Shown: positions 1-8,325 of the stretch, piece by piece
How positions within the stretch are numbered: the first letter of the stretch is position 1
Layout: each line of letters opens with the position of its first letter
NCBI RefSeq assembly: GCF_002797575.1
Contig: NZ_PGTX01000002.1
Coordinates: 124,001 to 188,000, forward strand
Source of the DNA: Polynucleobacter brandtiae
GTDB lineage: Bacteria > Pseudomonadota > Gammaproteobacteria > Burkholderiales > Burkholderiaceae
Direction: 5' to 3'
DNA: 64,000 nt
Notes under the pieces: generated by a model
Database searches by the model: none
Seen by the model: only the letters and a program-made list of their open reading frames with translations
Told to the model about the DNA's origin: nothing
Position numbers and translations under genes: made by a program

Positions 1-131
1 TAGGCTGCTGCCTTAGGCCGCACATAACAGTTCATGCTGTAGCTAATTCAATAGCCATTTTGCTGCTCTTAGGGGCATAATATTGGCAATAGCAGTATTT
101 ATTTGCTTCATTTGTAGGAAAAGGAAAGATC
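1..131. other. Window edge and pal leader, no gene seen
   Basis: No credible reading frame or RNA gene is visible here. By known Tol-Pal gene order tolB would lie just to the left, but no recognisable TolB coding sequence falls inside the window. A purine-rich ribosome-binding stretch (AGGAAAAGGAAAG) ends a few bases before the pal start codon at 132. Confidence 0.5.
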
Positions 132-638
132 ATGCAAACTTCAATCGCCCGCCGTATTGCTACCCTCACGCTTGTAGGTGCCGCAGCTTTGTTAATGGCA
201 GCTTGCTCCAGCGTTAAATTAGATGATGTGGATAGTGCCAATGGTAGTGGGAGTGGCAGCGGTAACTTTGGCTCACAGCCATGGAATGACCCCAGTAGCC
301 CACTGTTCCAGCGTAGTGTTTATTTTGATTTAAATGAATACACCGTTCAAACTAAATATCAAAAACAATTATCAGCACATGCTAGCTTCTTAAAAGCCAA
401 TGCAAAACAAAAGATCATCATTCAAGGTAACACCGATGAGCGTGGCACTGCGGAGTACAACTTAGCACTTGGTCAGCGTCGCTCTGATGCTGTTCGTAAG
501 TCATTAAGCTTGATGGGTGTTGCTGATGACCAAATGGAAGCCGTCAGTTTTGGTAAAGAAAAGCCTAAAGCAGAGGGCGACAATGAGGCCGCTTGGGCAG
601 AAAACCGCCGCGCTGACATTGTGTACATCACAAACTAA
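132..638 (+). CDS. pal: Peptidoglycan-associated lipoprotein Pal
   Basis: Outer-membrane lipoprotein of the Tol-Pal system. It binds peptidoglycan from the periplasmic side and couples outer-membrane constriction to division. The 168 residues begin with a basic, hydrophobic signal and the lipobox MAAC, with the lipidated Cys at residue 25. A Gly/Ser-rich linker follows (about 36-47). The C-terminal OmpA-like domain (about 60-168) contains VYFDLNEY, the TDERG peptidoglycan-binding signature and a closing ENRRADIVY. Length matches the family. The start has a strong Shine-Dalgarno sequence. The stop codon overlaps the next start by one base (TAATG), so translation with cpoB is probably coupled. 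Confidence 0.96.
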   Translation: MQTSIARRIATLTLVGAAALLMAACSSVKLDDVDSANGSGSGSGNFGSQPWNDPSSPLFQRSVYFDLNEYTVQTKYQKQLSAHASFLKANAKQKIIIQGNTDERGTAEYNLALGQRRSDAVRKSLSLMGVADDQMEAVSFGKEKPKAEGDNEAAWAENRRADIVYITN

Positions 639-1369
639 TGTTCCTGTTTTCTGACTCAGTGAACAAGACGCTCTCACGAGCGTTTTGTTTAAGCGCTGCT
701 GCCGTTTGTTTAAGTCTATCAAGCAATGCCTGGGCTTTGTTTGCAGATGATGACGCTCGCAAGGCTATTCTGGATTTGCGTAAAACGCTTGCAACGACTC
801 AACTGGATTTGCAAAATCAAATTGAAAAACTAAAAGCAGATAACGCAGAATTACGCGGTAAGGTAGAAAATCTTGAAAAACAAGGCGAAGATATTACTTC
901 AAGCCAAAAGACTTACTACCAAGATTTAGATAATCGGCTAGGTAATTTTGAGCCTCGTACAGAAACGATTGAAGGTGTTACTGGCACTGTTCAACCTGGT
1001 GAGAAAAAAGCGTATGACGAAGCACTCAATTATTTTCAAGCCGGTAGTTTAAAAAAGGCCGACGACAGTTTTTCTGCCTTTGTGAACCGCTACCCTAAAA
1101 GCCCATACTTGCCGCTTGCCCTCTTTTGGACTGGCAACAGCAAGTACGCTAATAAAGATTACACAGGCGCTATTGCACAACTACAGAGTCTCATTAAGCG
1201 CTTCCCAAATCATCCTCGTATTCCAGCAGCCATGATTACGCTCGCTAATGCTCAGTTAGAGAGTGGCAACAAAACGGCTGCTAAAAAAACCGCAAATGAC
1301 ATCATCAGTAAATATCCCGATACTGACGCTGCAAAAAATGCACAGCAGTTTATTGCCGCTACTAAATAA
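638..1369 (+). CDS. cpoB: Tol-Pal system protein YbgF/CpoB
   Basis: Periplasmic partner of the Tol-Pal system, which in E. coli coordinates peptidoglycan synthesis with outer-membrane constriction. The 243 residues show an N-terminal signal peptide (probable cleavage after NAWA, near residue 33). A coiled-coil stretch rich in Leu, Lys and Glu covers about 45-90. Tetratricopeptide repeats fill about 125-240, with typical motifs such as AYDEALNYFQAG and AIAQLQSLIKRFP. It overlaps pal by one base and is followed after six bases by queC. This is the standard end of a tol-pal operon. Confidence 0.93.
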   Translation: MFLFSDSVNKTLSRAFCLSAAAVCLSLSSNAWALFADDDARKAILDLRKTLATTQLDLQNQIEKLKADNAELRGKVENLEKQGEDITSSQKTYYQDLDNRLGNFEPRTETIEGVTGTVQPGEKKAYDEALNYFQAGSLKKADDSFSAFVNRYPKSPYLPLALFWTGNSKYANKDYTGAIAQLQSLIKRFPNHPRIPAAMITLANAQLESGNKTAAKKTANDIISKYPDTDAAKNAQQFIAATK

Positions 1370-1375
1370 TTTCTG

Positions 1376-2113
1376 ATGTCTCAGCTGTCTGCCGCCTTTC
1401 AGAATATCGCCCCACGCAAACCCCATGCGCCTGCAGTGATCTTGTTCTCTGGGGGACTTGACTCCAGTACGATCCTCGCACTGGCAAAAGATTTGGGTTA
1501 TGCACCCTATGCCCTGTCAGTAGGCTATGGCCAACGCCACTCCTCTGAACTGGCTGCTGCGAAGCACATTGCTAAACAGATGGGTGTCATTCGTCATGAG
1601 GTAGTGAACTTGGATCTCACCCGCTTTGGTGGCTCTGCCCTCACAGATTCCTCTATTGATATTCCGATCACTCCAAGCAACGATCAAGAAATTCCGGTGA
1701 CGTATGTTCCCGCACGTAACACCATCTTGCTGTCACTTGCACTGGGTTGGGCTGAATCACTGGGTGGCTTAGATATTTTTTATGGCGCCAACGCGGTGGA
1801 TTACTCTGGCTATCCAGACTGCCGCCCCGACTATGTGGCTTCTTTTGAAACCATGGCTAACTTAGCCACTAAGGCAGGTGTTGAAGCAATCAATAATGAC
1901 AATCGCTTTCGTGTTCATGCACCCATTATTAGCATGAGTAAGTCCGAGATCATTCACTTAGGCACTACTTTAGGGGTGGATTATTCTCAAACAGTTTCTT
2001 GCTACCAAGCCAATGACTTGGGTGAAGCTTGCGGAGAATGTGAGTCTTGCCGTTTACGCCAGGCTGGGTTTACACAAGCAAAACTGAGTGACCCTACTCG
2101 CTACCAAAAATAA
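1376..2113 (+). CDS. queC: 7-cyano-7-deazaguanine synthase QueC
   Basis: Converts 7-carboxy-7-deazaguanine, ammonia and ATP into preQ0, in the queuosine tRNA-modification pathway (cytoplasm). The PP-loop ATP-binding motif SGGLDSS is at residues 25-31. The C-terminus carries the zinc-binding cysteine cluster ([18 protein letters not shown]). At 245 residues it is slightly longer than the E. coli enzyme because of about 15 extra N-terminal residues. It sits six bases after cpoB, as in other betaproteobacteria, and is probably cotranscribed with the tol-pal genes. It converges on ribE. Confidence 0.96.
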   Translation: MSQLSAAFQNIAPRKPHAPAVILFSGGLDSSTILALAKDLGYAPYALSVGYGQRHSSELAAAKHIAKQMGVIRHEVVNLDLTRFGGSALTDSSIDIPITPSNDQEIPVTYVPARNTILLSLALGWAESLGGLDIFYGANAVDYSGYPDCRPDYVASFETMANLATKAGVEAINNDNRFRVHAPIISMSKSEIIHLGTTLGVDYSQTVSCYQANDLGEACGECESCRLRQAGFTQAKLSDPTRYQK

Positions 2114-2116
2114 CGG

Positions 2117-2140
2117 CTTATTTACTTATTTATTTATTTT
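2117..2140. repeat. Short TTTA-type repeat at queC/ribE junction
   Basis: The sequence is built of about five near-copies of a 4-bp TTTA/CTTA unit. It spans the gap between the convergent queC and ribE genes and runs into the ribE stop codon (2130-2132). It is one of several low-complexity spacers in the window. Confidence 0.55.
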
Positions 2141-2747
2141 GGGTTTCTAGCATTCTGGCAATATACCGCGCAATCAGGTCTACCTCTAAATTAACCTTAT
2201 CGTTTATCTGAAGATTACCTAAGGTCGTATTTTGTAGTGTGTGCGGAATAATGTTAATGCTGACTAAACAAGCCAGTGCAGTGTCCTCCGTTTGATTGAC
2301 CGTTAAGGAAACGCCATTCACCACAATAGAACCCTTGTACGCCAGAAAAGGGGCCAATGCTTTCGGTGCCTCAATCTGGAGCAACCAAGAACCATAGGCG
2401 TCTTGGGCAACAGCAATAAATTGAACTACCTTACCAACCCCATCGACGTGACCGCTAACTAAATGACCGCCTAAGCGATCATTTAGGCGCAATGCTTTTT
2501 CTAGATTCACTGGTCCGACTGCATCAAGGCCTACTGTCTTGTTCAGTGACTCACGAGAAATATCGAGCTCAAAAGTAGTGCTAGTAAAGTTCGTAGCCGT
2601 CATACAGGCCCCCTGAATAGCAATGCTGTCGCCCAAGGCCACATCATCCAGATAACCTGCAGGGGTCTCAATCAATAACTGCATTCCATCGCCCTTAGAT
2701 TGAGCGCTTTTGATGGTGCCAACGGCGGTAATGATTCCAGTAAACAT
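2130..2747 (-). CDS. ribE: Riboflavin synthase, alpha subunit
   Basis: Catalyses dismutation of two 6,7-dimethyl-8-ribityllumazine molecules to riboflavin, the last step of the pathway. The 205 residues consist of two homologous lumazine-binding barrels. The first starts with the conserved MFTGII and contains GDSIAIQGACMT. The second starts near GHVDGVGKV and contains GSIVVNGVSLTVN. Length is normal. It lies downstream of ribD on the same strand after a 67-base repeat-rich spacer. ribBA and ribH are on the opposite strand beyond the pilin cluster. I see no FMN riboswitch in front of it. Confidence 0.95.
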   Translation of the reverse strand: MFTGIITAVGTIKSAQSKGDGMQLLIETPAGYLDDVALGDSIAIQGACMTATNFTSTTFELDISRESLNKTVGLDAVGPVNLEKALRLNDRLGGHLVSGHVDGVGKVVQFIAVAQDAYGSWLLQIEAPKALAPFLAYKGSIVVNGVSLTVNQTEDTALACLVSINIIPHTLQNTTLGNLQINDKVNLEVDLIARYIARMLETQNK

Positions 2748-2780
2748 GGTTGAATTTTTATTTGGTTTGATGTAATTGTT

Positions 2781-2817
2781 GGGGTTAGGGTTGGGATTAA
2801 AGTTAAAGCTAGGGCTA
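2781..2817. repeat. Hexamer-like degenerate repeat between ribD and ribE
   Basis: Read on the minus strand this is a series of decayed 6-bp units (CTAGCC, CTAGCT, TTAACT, TTAATC, CCAACC, CTAACC). They start at the ribD stop codon and run towards the ribE start. On the plus strand it is G-rich (GGGGTTAGGGTTGGG at 2781-2795, with one more GGG at about 2812). A G-quadruplex is conceivable but weak because the last loop is long. Confidence 0.55.
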
Positions 2818-3942
2818 GAGCTTTGGGCTTGGCTTCGCTAAACGAACCCGTAAGTCCTGACCTAATACAGTGTGATCGATGATTTGCCAATCTTGCCGTT
2901 GATTGAGCTCAGTTAGTGTGCCGATATTCGCCATGCCGATACCATCCCCTAATAAGAAAGGAGCATAGTAGAGCAAGAGCTCATCGACACCATTTTCTCG
3001 GAGTAATGAGCCGTTCAGCTTGTAACCTGACTCAATGTGTATTTCATTCATAGAGCGCTCTTTTGCTAAGTAGCGTAGTAGTTTAGCGAGATCTACCTTG
3101 CCATAGGCATTAGCCATCGCAATCACTTCTACTCCTAAGCCCTGAAGTGCCTTTGCTTTTGTTTGGCTTACTTCAGAATCCATATCAGCACAAACAACGA
3201 TGACGCCAGATTGATGAAGATTTTTAAAAAGCTTGGCATCCAGAGGTGTCTCTAGCCGAGAATCAATCACAATTTTCCAGGGCTGACGTTCAGTCACTAC
3301 ATCACGAACGTTTAGGGTGGGATCGTCTTCTTTCACCGTCCCAGCACCCGTCAAGATAGCGCAAGCCTGTGCACGCCAGTGATGGCCATCTGAGCGCGCC
3401 TCAGGTCCTGTAATCCACTGACTGGTGCCATTGGCTAGGGCAGTCTTGCCATCTAAGCTTGCGGCGATCTTCATTCGCACCCAAGGCAGACCGCGCGTCA
3501 TCCTAGAAATAAATCCTGGGTTCAAAGCCCTTGCTTCTGACTCCATCAAACCGCAGCGCACATCAATACCGGCTGCTTTTAAGCGCTCAAGGCCTCGGCC
3601 ATTCACTAGGGGATTGGGATCAAGCATGGCAGCGATCACTACCGCTGGCTTAGCCGCGATCAGCGCATCAGAACAAGGCGGTGTTCTGCCTTCATGACTA
3701 CAAGGCTCTAAGGTAACGTAGATCGTTGATCCAGAAACGTCAAAGCCATTGGCTTTAGCATCGGCTAAAGCTTGGACCTCAGCATGATTTCCGCCAGCTT
3801 TTTGGGTATATCCACTCCCAATCACTTGCCCGTCCTTAGTAATGACGCAACCTACTCGCGGGTTGGGTGTGGATAGATACAGGGCTTTTTGAGCCTGGGC
3901 CAAGGCCTGGCTCATGAATTGATGGTCAACGACGGTATACAT
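2815..3942 (-). CDS. ribD: Bifunctional riboflavin deaminase/reductase RibD
   Basis: Carries out the second and third steps of riboflavin synthesis: deamination of the pyrimidine, then reduction of the ribosyl side chain. Residues 1 to about 150 form the CDA-type deaminase with the zinc signature HAEV and PCSHEGRTPPC. Residues about 155-375 form the NADPH-dependent reductase with TGAGTVKEDDPTLNVR. Total length of 375 is normal. It is the first gene of a ribD-ribE pair. The upstream neighbour on the same strand is the minor-pilin cluster, whose last gene ends 40 bases away. Confidence 0.96.
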   Translation of the reverse strand: MYTVVDHQFMSQALAQAQKALYLSTPNPRVGCVITKDGQVIGSGYTQKAGGNHAEVQALADAKANGFDVSGSTIYVTLEPCSHEGRTPPCSDALIAAKPAVVIAAMLDPNPLVNGRGLERLKAAGIDVRCGLMESEARALNPGFISRMTRGLPWVRMKIAASLDGKTALANGTSQWITGPEARSDGHHWRAQACAILTGAGTVKEDDPTLNVRDVVTERQPWKIVIDSRLETPLDAKLFKNLHQSGVIVVCADMDSEVSQTKAKALQGLGVEVIAMANAYGKVDLAKLLRYLAKERSMNEIHIESGYKLNGSLLRENGVDELLLYYAPFLLGDGIGMANIGTLTELNQRQDWQIIDHTVLGQDLRVRLAKPSPKL

Positions 3943-3982
3943 AGGGGTCTATTAAAACCGATTGTCGCCAGTTACACCAAAT

Positions 3983-4549
3983 TTACCGACAGGCTTTGCT
4001 ATCCCGCTGGGGATCACACACCCTCCAACGACCGCCACTACTCAATATGAGCTGGCGCTCCAGCCCAGAATCACGCTCGTGACCCAGTATCAGTCGATTA
4101 GCTACAAAACCGCCTTGGGCGGTCTTTGCTGCCCCAGCAGCATTAAAAGTAATCCCCCTTTTATTGGAATGTGGGTCCATAAACTGTTTACCTCCCCCTT
4201 TAAAGTAGATCGGCGCGATGGCGCCTTGAGCGAACCATGTCCGCTCGGCACAATCCGCCTTGGACCTGATGGGCGGGCAGGCGTTCTTCACAACCCAACC
4301 GTCCTCCCAATAAGCACTACCCGAAGGGGTAATGTGCACTGCCATACCCAGTTGCAACGCTTGCCCACGAGCAAACTGCGCATGCGCAATAAAACGCCTT
4401 GCAAGCGTCTCGATTTCTCGAGCGGCTAATTGCTCATGCAACATCGGCATGGTCATGACCGTCATGATGGCAATAATCAGAACGACGGCCATTAATTCTA
4501 ATAAGCTGGCACCCTGTTCACTGTCACTTTTGTGGTTTAGTTTATTCAA
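3983..4549 (-). CDS. GspH/FimT-type minor pseudopilin
   Basis: Type IV pilin-like protein, expected in the inner membrane and the pilus or pseudopilus tip. The prepilin peptidase site is clear: a 13-residue leader ending in Gly13, then ASLLELMAV with Glu at mature position +5, then a hydrophobic helix to about residue 37. The rest (188 residues in all) has Cys pairs typical of GspH/FimT. The only plausible start is TTG at 4549, because no ATG lies between it and the leader. The start overlaps the preceding gene by eight bases. It is the last gene of a four-gene overlapping cluster. It could be named fimT, fimU or gspH; the sequence alone does not decide. Confidence 0.78.
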   Translation of the reverse strand: MNKLNHKSDSEQGASLLELMAVVLIIAIMTVMTMPMLHEQLAAREIETLARRFIAHAQFARGQALQLGMAVHITPSGSAYWEDGWVVKNACPPIRSKADCAERTWFAQGAIAPIYFKGGGKQFMDPHSNKRGITFNAAGAAKTAQGGFVANRLILGHERDSGLERQLILSSGGRWRVCDPQRDSKACR

Positions 4550-4871
4550 AATGTTGACGCCAATGCAGACGGGTGGCTAAATTTGTTTTTTCATCTACCA
4601 AAATTAATACCTCAAGCACCGGGGAACCTATAGTAGAAATCAGCCAAAGTCCTTTTCCTACCGATTGAATATGACAAGCAGATTGCTCTTGTAAGGCAAT
4701 ACTAGAAATGTTTTGCTCACATGCTAATAGTGCTTTTTCTGCCGCTATAAATTGTTTGCTAGCGGTAACAAAAGTGGTGGCACTAATGATCTCTAAGGCA
4801 GTTAAGCGTTCAATATGGGCAATCAGGGAAGACAGCAATAGCAGTAGAGATAGAACCCAAGCAATAATCAT
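4542..4871 (-). CDS. Small PilX-like pilus assembly protein (hypothetical)
   Basis: A 109-residue protein starting directly with a long hydrophobic helix (about residues 2-20) and then a soluble part with two cysteines (near residues 52 and 66). Its place between pilW-like and fimT-like genes and its general shape suggest a PilX-type minor pilin. No prepilin leader precedes the helix: the start codon (TGATG overlap with the previous stop) puts Met where mature residue +1 would be, and the upstream frame offers no other start. PilX assignment is by context and shape only. Confidence 0.5.
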   Translation of the reverse strand: MIIAWVLSLLLLLSSLIAHIERLTALEIISATTFVTASKQFIAAEKALLACEQNISSIALQEQSACHIQSVGKGLWLISTIGSPVLEVLILVDEKTNLATRLHWRQHFE

Positions 4872-5518
4872 CAGAGATTGCGGGTAGCAAATGTGCGCTC
4901 AAATGCTCGGTGTATCAAGTGCCCATCGGTCATTTCTAGTCTGACTCTGTAAGCCTTACCGGATAACCCCGACAACTCTTCAATAGCAAAGTAATGGACC
5001 CCATTTATGAGGGTTGTGTTTTGGAGTCGCCCTTCCTTATCCAGTGATTGGCAAATGAACGAACCTCCAACTCTACCCCCACTTCCGCCTCCATTAGCAC
5101 GCCCACCTTTTGGAGCAGATGCTTGCCGCTCTACTACAAAGCCCTGCTGCGCTAGGCCATTTTTAGTGCGGCCTGGTGAGAGTGTATTTCCGATGCAATC
5201 TAAATCGCCTGCGCCAGATAAAGCATGTTTGACCATCAAAGCATCCGAGCCTTGATACCCACTCCTTTTTTGAATCTGGATAAACGCTTGCGCTGACTTA
5301 GATGCATAACCCCCTCGAGCAAAAGAAACAGTAGGCTGGTAACCCGCCATACGAATGGCTCGCCCCATGAGTTCCAAAGCACGATCTGCTTCTGCAGTAA
5401 GTGATTGGATTTTTTCATATTCAATTTGTTTCGCGATGAGTTCGCCACTGGTTTTAATCAGGGGTGTGACTAGGATGAGGGAGATCGCGAGGCCGACGAG
5501 GCACTCGAGCAGACTCAT
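4871..5518 (-). CDS. PilW-like minor pilin
   Basis: The N-terminus MSLLECLVGLAISLILV matches the hydrophobic helix of type IV minor pilins, with Glu five residues from the start. PilW-type features are a coiled region after the helix (about 25-55), MGRAIRMAGYQP and a variable C-terminal domain; 215 residues. The usual leader and Gly at -1 are missing because the ATG coincides with the first mature residue. The frame stays open upstream but has no ATG, GTG or TTG nearby and no Gly in front. ATGA overlap with the preceding gene indicates translational coupling. Confidence 0.68.
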   Translation of the reverse strand: MSLLECLVGLAISLILVTPLIKTSGELIAKQIEYEKIQSLTAEADRALELMGRAIRMAGYQPTVSFARGGYASKSAQAFIQIQKRSGYQGSDALMVKHALSGAGDLDCIGNTLSPGRTKNGLAQQGFVVERQASAPKGGRANGGGSGGRVGGSFICQSLDKEGRLQNTTLINGVHYFAIEELSGLSGKAYRVRLEMTDGHLIHRAFERTFATRNL

Positions 5519-5796
5519 TTGGACTTTTTTTGTGTGGTTCCCGCTGGCGGGGTCCTTGGGGGAGCTTGCTGATGTCCCAAGGTATTGATTTCATGCTCAT
5601 CTAATGCTTTTTTCATCTGCGCACGCTGCTCTTGGACTATTGCTAGTCGCAATGCTAACTGCTGATAAGTCGCCCCTAATGCTACCCAACTGCTAGCCAC
5701 TAGACTCATTGCCACTAAGACCTCAAGCAAAATGAATCCATTGGCATGAATAGGCTTTTCAGAGGTCAGTTGTAATGAGTTGGATTTGGGGAACAT
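5515..5796 (-). CDS. PilV/GspI-type minor pilin
   Basis: A short (93 residues) prepilin-like protein. It has a 20-residue leader ending in Gly20, then FILLEVLVAMSLV with Glu25 at mature position +5, the typical PilV/GspI signature. After the helix there is a coiled stretch (about 45-72) and a Pro/Thr/Lys-rich tail, so the globular domain of longer PilV proteins is absent. It is the first gene of the minor-pilin cluster, transcribed away from ribBA. The stop overlaps the next start (ATGA). Confidence 0.72.
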   Translation of the reverse strand: MFPKSNSLQLTSEKPIHANGFILLEVLVAMSLVASSWVALGATYQQLALRLAIVQEQRAQMKKALDEHEINTLGHQQAPPRTPPAGTTQKKSK

Positions 5797-5948
5797 AAAC
5801 CATTGTCTCGATCCGTAATGGCTAAGAAAATCGGTATAGGCAAGCTCAGTCGTCAGAAAGACCGCATATTGAATGAATATCTTCTCTATTTCTGAAAGAT
5901 CTCACGATGTAGCCCGAAAAACTGCTGCTCAGCTTAAAATAGAGGGCT

Positions 5949-7088
5949 ATGCAAAATACCCTCGCCTCCACAGAAGAAATCGTTGCTGAGCTTAAAGCGG
6001 GCAAGATGGTCATTCTGGTCGATGAAGAAGACCGTGAGAACGAAGGTGATCTCGTTTTAGCCGCTGATCATGTCACAGCCGAAGCGGTTAATTTCATGGC
6101 CAAACATGGTCGTGGGCTTATTTGCCTCACATTAACCCGTGAACGCTGCCAACAATTAAATCTTCCCTTGATGGTGCGAGATAACGGCGCCTCGATGGGG
6201 ACCAATTTCACGGTATCGATTGAAGCGGCTAATGGTGTCACAACAGGTATCTCTGCGGCAGACCGGGCGCTCACGATTAAAACTGCGGTAGCCCCCAACG
6301 CCAAGCCCAATGACCTTGTTCAGCCGGGACATATTTTTCCATTAATGGCTCAGCCAGGTGGCGTACTCATTCGCTCTGGCCATACAGAGGCGGGATGTGA
6401 TTTAGCCGGCATGGCTGGATGCTCTCCCACTTCAGTGATTTGTGAAATCATGAAGGATGATGGCAGCATGGCGCGGCTACCAGACCTATTGGTGTTTGCT
6501 CAAGAGCATCAATTAAAAATTGGCAGTATTGCTGATCTCATTCAGTATCGTAGTCAACATGAAAGTATTGTGGTGCGAGAAGGAGAGCGTGAATTTGTGA
6601 CGCCTTGGGGAAAATTCAAGGGCATTATTTATCGCGATACCCCCAGTGCCTGCATTCATCTTGCACTGATTCATGGCAATCCTTCTGAAAGTGAAGAAAC
6701 CTTAGTGCGCGTGCATGAGCCAGTCACTGTATTGGATTTTCTCGATGCGAACGTGAGTACCCATTCATGGCCTCTCGCGCAGGCCCTGCAAACCTTGTCT
6801 ACAGCTTCTGCAGGCGTTGCCGTTCTTCTCAATGCCTCAGGTATTGCCGCACCCAATGATGTGGATTGGCTAGCGCAGTTTCATAAGCTCAACGGCTCAC
6901 AAGCAGAGCCAAGTACCGCTCCTTTAGCCCGAAAAACGGATTTCCGTAGCTATGGTATCGGCGCTCAAATTCTGAAAGATGTCGGTGTTGGAAAAATGCG
7001 CCTACTGGCCAATCCCGTGCCTGTACCCAGCCTTTCCGGATACAAACTCGAAGTAACTGGCTATACCCCCTTCAAATCTCACTCCTAA
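5949..7088 (+). CDS. ribBA: RibBA-type protein with degenerate RibA domain
   Basis: Residues 1 to about 203 are 3,4-dihydroxy-2-butanone 4-phosphate synthase, with the acidic loop [11 protein letters not shown] (25-35) and [13 protein letters not shown]. This part should convert ribulose 5-phosphate to the four-carbon riboflavin precursor. Residues about 205-379 align with GTP cyclohydrolase II (LVRVHEPVT corresponds to LVRVHSECL). However, the zinc cysteines are replaced around 257-275 and the QEGRG motif is gone (near LLNASG). The second domain is therefore probably not a GTP cyclohydrolase. It may be structural or regulatory, as described for RibBX-type hybrids. A separate active ribA is expected elsewhere. 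ribH follows after 11 bases. Confidence 0.9.
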   Translation: MQNTLASTEEIVAELKAGKMVILVDEEDRENEGDLVLAADHVTAEAVNFMAKHGRGLICLTLTRERCQQLNLPLMVRDNGASMGTNFTVSIEAANGVTTGISAADRALTIKTAVAPNAKPNDLVQPGHIFPLMAQPGGVLIRSGHTEAGCDLAGMAGCSPTSVICEIMKDDGSMARLPDLLVFAQEHQLKIGSIADLIQYRSQHESIVVREGEREFVTPWGKFKGIIYRDTPSACIHLALIHGNPSESEETLVRVHEPVTVLDFLDANVSTHSWPLAQALQTLSTASAGVAVLLNASGIAAPNDVDWLAQFHKLNGSQAEPSTAPLARKTDFRSYGIGAQILKDVGVGKMRLLANPVPVPSLSGYKLEVTGYTPFKSHS

Positions 7089-7099
7089 GCTAGCTAAAT

Positions 7100-7633
7100 A
7101 TGATGAATACCTCTATCAGTGCACCTAATACAGAAGATTCTGTCGGTGTTCTCGAAGCCGATTTAAATGGCCAAGACCTACGTGTCGGTATTGTGCAAGC
7201 CCGTTTTAATGAAGCGCATTGTGTGGCCTTAACTACCGCCTGTATTGAAGAGCTCATTACGCTAGGCGTGTCTCAGTCCGACATCAAACTCGTGACCGTA
7301 CCAGGGGCACTAGAGATTCCTTTTGCACTCCAAAAACTAGCTGAAACTGGTGAATTTGACGGACTAGTTGCACTAGGTACCGTGGTTCGAGGGGAGACCT
7401 ATCATTTTGAATTAGTTGCTAATGAATCCGCCTCCGGCATTACGCGTGTTTCTCTGGAGTCTGGTTTACCAATTGCTAATGGGGTACTGACATGTGACAC
7501 CGATGAGCAGGCAGAAGCCCGCGTTCACGTCAAAGGTGCCGATTGCGCCAAAGCCGTAGTAGAAATGGCTAACCTTGCATTAGCCCTCACTCCAGATATT
7601 GATTTTGAGATCCACTCACCAGAAGCAGCATGA
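7100..7633 (+). CDS. ribH: 6,7-dimethyl-8-ribityllumazine synthase
   Basis: Condenses the RibB product with 5-amino-6-ribitylaminouracil to give lumazine, the substrate of RibE. The 177 residues contain [10 protein letters not shown] and the active-site stretch [14 protein letters not shown] with the catalytic His. The N-terminal extension of about 20 residues is common in this group. Two consecutive ATG codons (7100 and 7103) could both start it. The stop overlaps the nusB start (ATGA), the usual ribH-nusB coupling. Confidence 0.95.
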   Translation: MMNTSISAPNTEDSVGVLEADLNGQDLRVGIVQARFNEAHCVALTTACIEELITLGVSQSDIKLVTVPGALEIPFALQKLAETGEFDGLVALGTVVRGETYHFELVANESASGITRVSLESGLPIANGVLTCDTDEQAEARVHVKGADCAKAVVEMANLALALTPDIDFEIHSPEAA

Positions 7634-8133
7634 TAGACATGACAAAACCTACTATCACTCCACCAATTGCGGTAGCTGGACCTCCTAAACGTTCACTAAC
7701 TCCCCGTCGCCGCGCCCGTGAATATGCCCTGCAGGGGGTTTATCAGAGCCTAGTCATGCGTCGTGCTGGAAGCTTGCCCAACGCAGCGGCTATTGCCAAA
7801 CAATTAGCTGAAGATCCGGGCTTTCGCCGTTGCCAACTTGATCTATTCCAAGGTATTTTTACAGGCGCCATTGAGCACATCGATGAGCTCGAGGGAATTA
7901 TTACCCCTGCCTTAGATCGGCCCATTAATGAACTGTCACCTGTAGAACATGCAGCTTTGCTAATCGGCGCCTATGAATTAGCCCTGGATCTTGCAGTGCC
8001 ATATAAAGTGGCGATTAACGAAGCCGTAGAGTTGGCCAAGACGTTTGGTGGCACCGATGGCCACAAATATGTCAATGGTGTCCTAGACCTGCTAGCCCAA
8101 AAATTAAGAAGTGCTGAAATCAACGCCAGCTAG
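7630..8133 (+). CDS. nusB: Transcription antitermination factor NusB
   Basis: RNA-binding all-helical protein that acts with NusE (S10) in rRNA antitermination. The 167 residues begin with a Pro-rich lead-in and then [14 protein letters not shown]. Typical later motifs are [52 protein letters not shown]. It overlaps ribH by four bases. An ATG three codons in (7639) is an alternative start. It is followed by a short tandem repeat and a terminator. Confidence 0.95.
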   Translation: MIDMTKPTITPPIAVAGPPKRSLTPRRRAREYALQGVYQSLVMRRAGSLPNAAAIAKQLAEDPGFRRCQLDLFQGIFTGAIEHIDELEGIITPALDRPINELSPVEHAALLIGAYELALDLAVPYKVAINEAVELAKTFGGTDGHKYVNGVLDLLAQKLRSAEINAS

Positions 8134-8148
8134 TGTGTTCCTCCTGAG

Positions 8149-8192
8149 TTAGTTCTTGACTTAGTTCTTGAGTTAGCTCGTGAGTTAGCTCA
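8149..8192. repeat. 12-bp tandem repeat downstream of nusB
   Basis: Three complete units (TTAGTTCTTGAC, TTAGTTCTTGAG, TTAGCTCGTGAG) and a half unit follow each other without gaps between nusB and its terminator. The units differ by one to three bases, as expected for a decayed tandem duplication. Confidence 0.8.
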
Positions 8193-8201
8193 AAACCGCA
8201 G

Positions 8202-8236
8202 CCCCTGCCCTCTTATTGAGTTCAGGGGTTTTTTAT
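8202..8236 (+). terminator. Rho-independent terminator after nusB
   Basis: CCCCTG at 8202-8207 pairs with CAGGGG at 8223-8228 around a 15-base loop and is followed by TTTTTTATT. It lies about 70 bases after the nusB stop and would end the ribBA-ribH-nusB transcript. Confidence 0.72.
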
Positions 8237-8325
8237 TGGTTCGGTATGAGAGCGACAGTCAATATCCGCTTGAGGATAAAATGAAATCACTAACCTCCAT
8301 GTAGCTTCATTTCAAAGGTCTTGCC

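Noticed and set aside
2781-2815. G-quadruplex in the ribD-ribE spacer
   Set aside because: There are only three close GGG tracts; the fourth is about 16 bases away. A decayed hexamer repeat explains the pattern better.
3962-4429. 155-codon plus-strand open frame
   Set aside because: It is antisense to the FimT-like gene, with Pro/Thr/Arg-rich shadow composition and no start signal.
5797-5948. FMN riboswitch upstream of ribBA
   Set aside because: I looked for the conserved RFN stem motifs in the 152-base gap and in the ribD/ribE spacer and could not find them.
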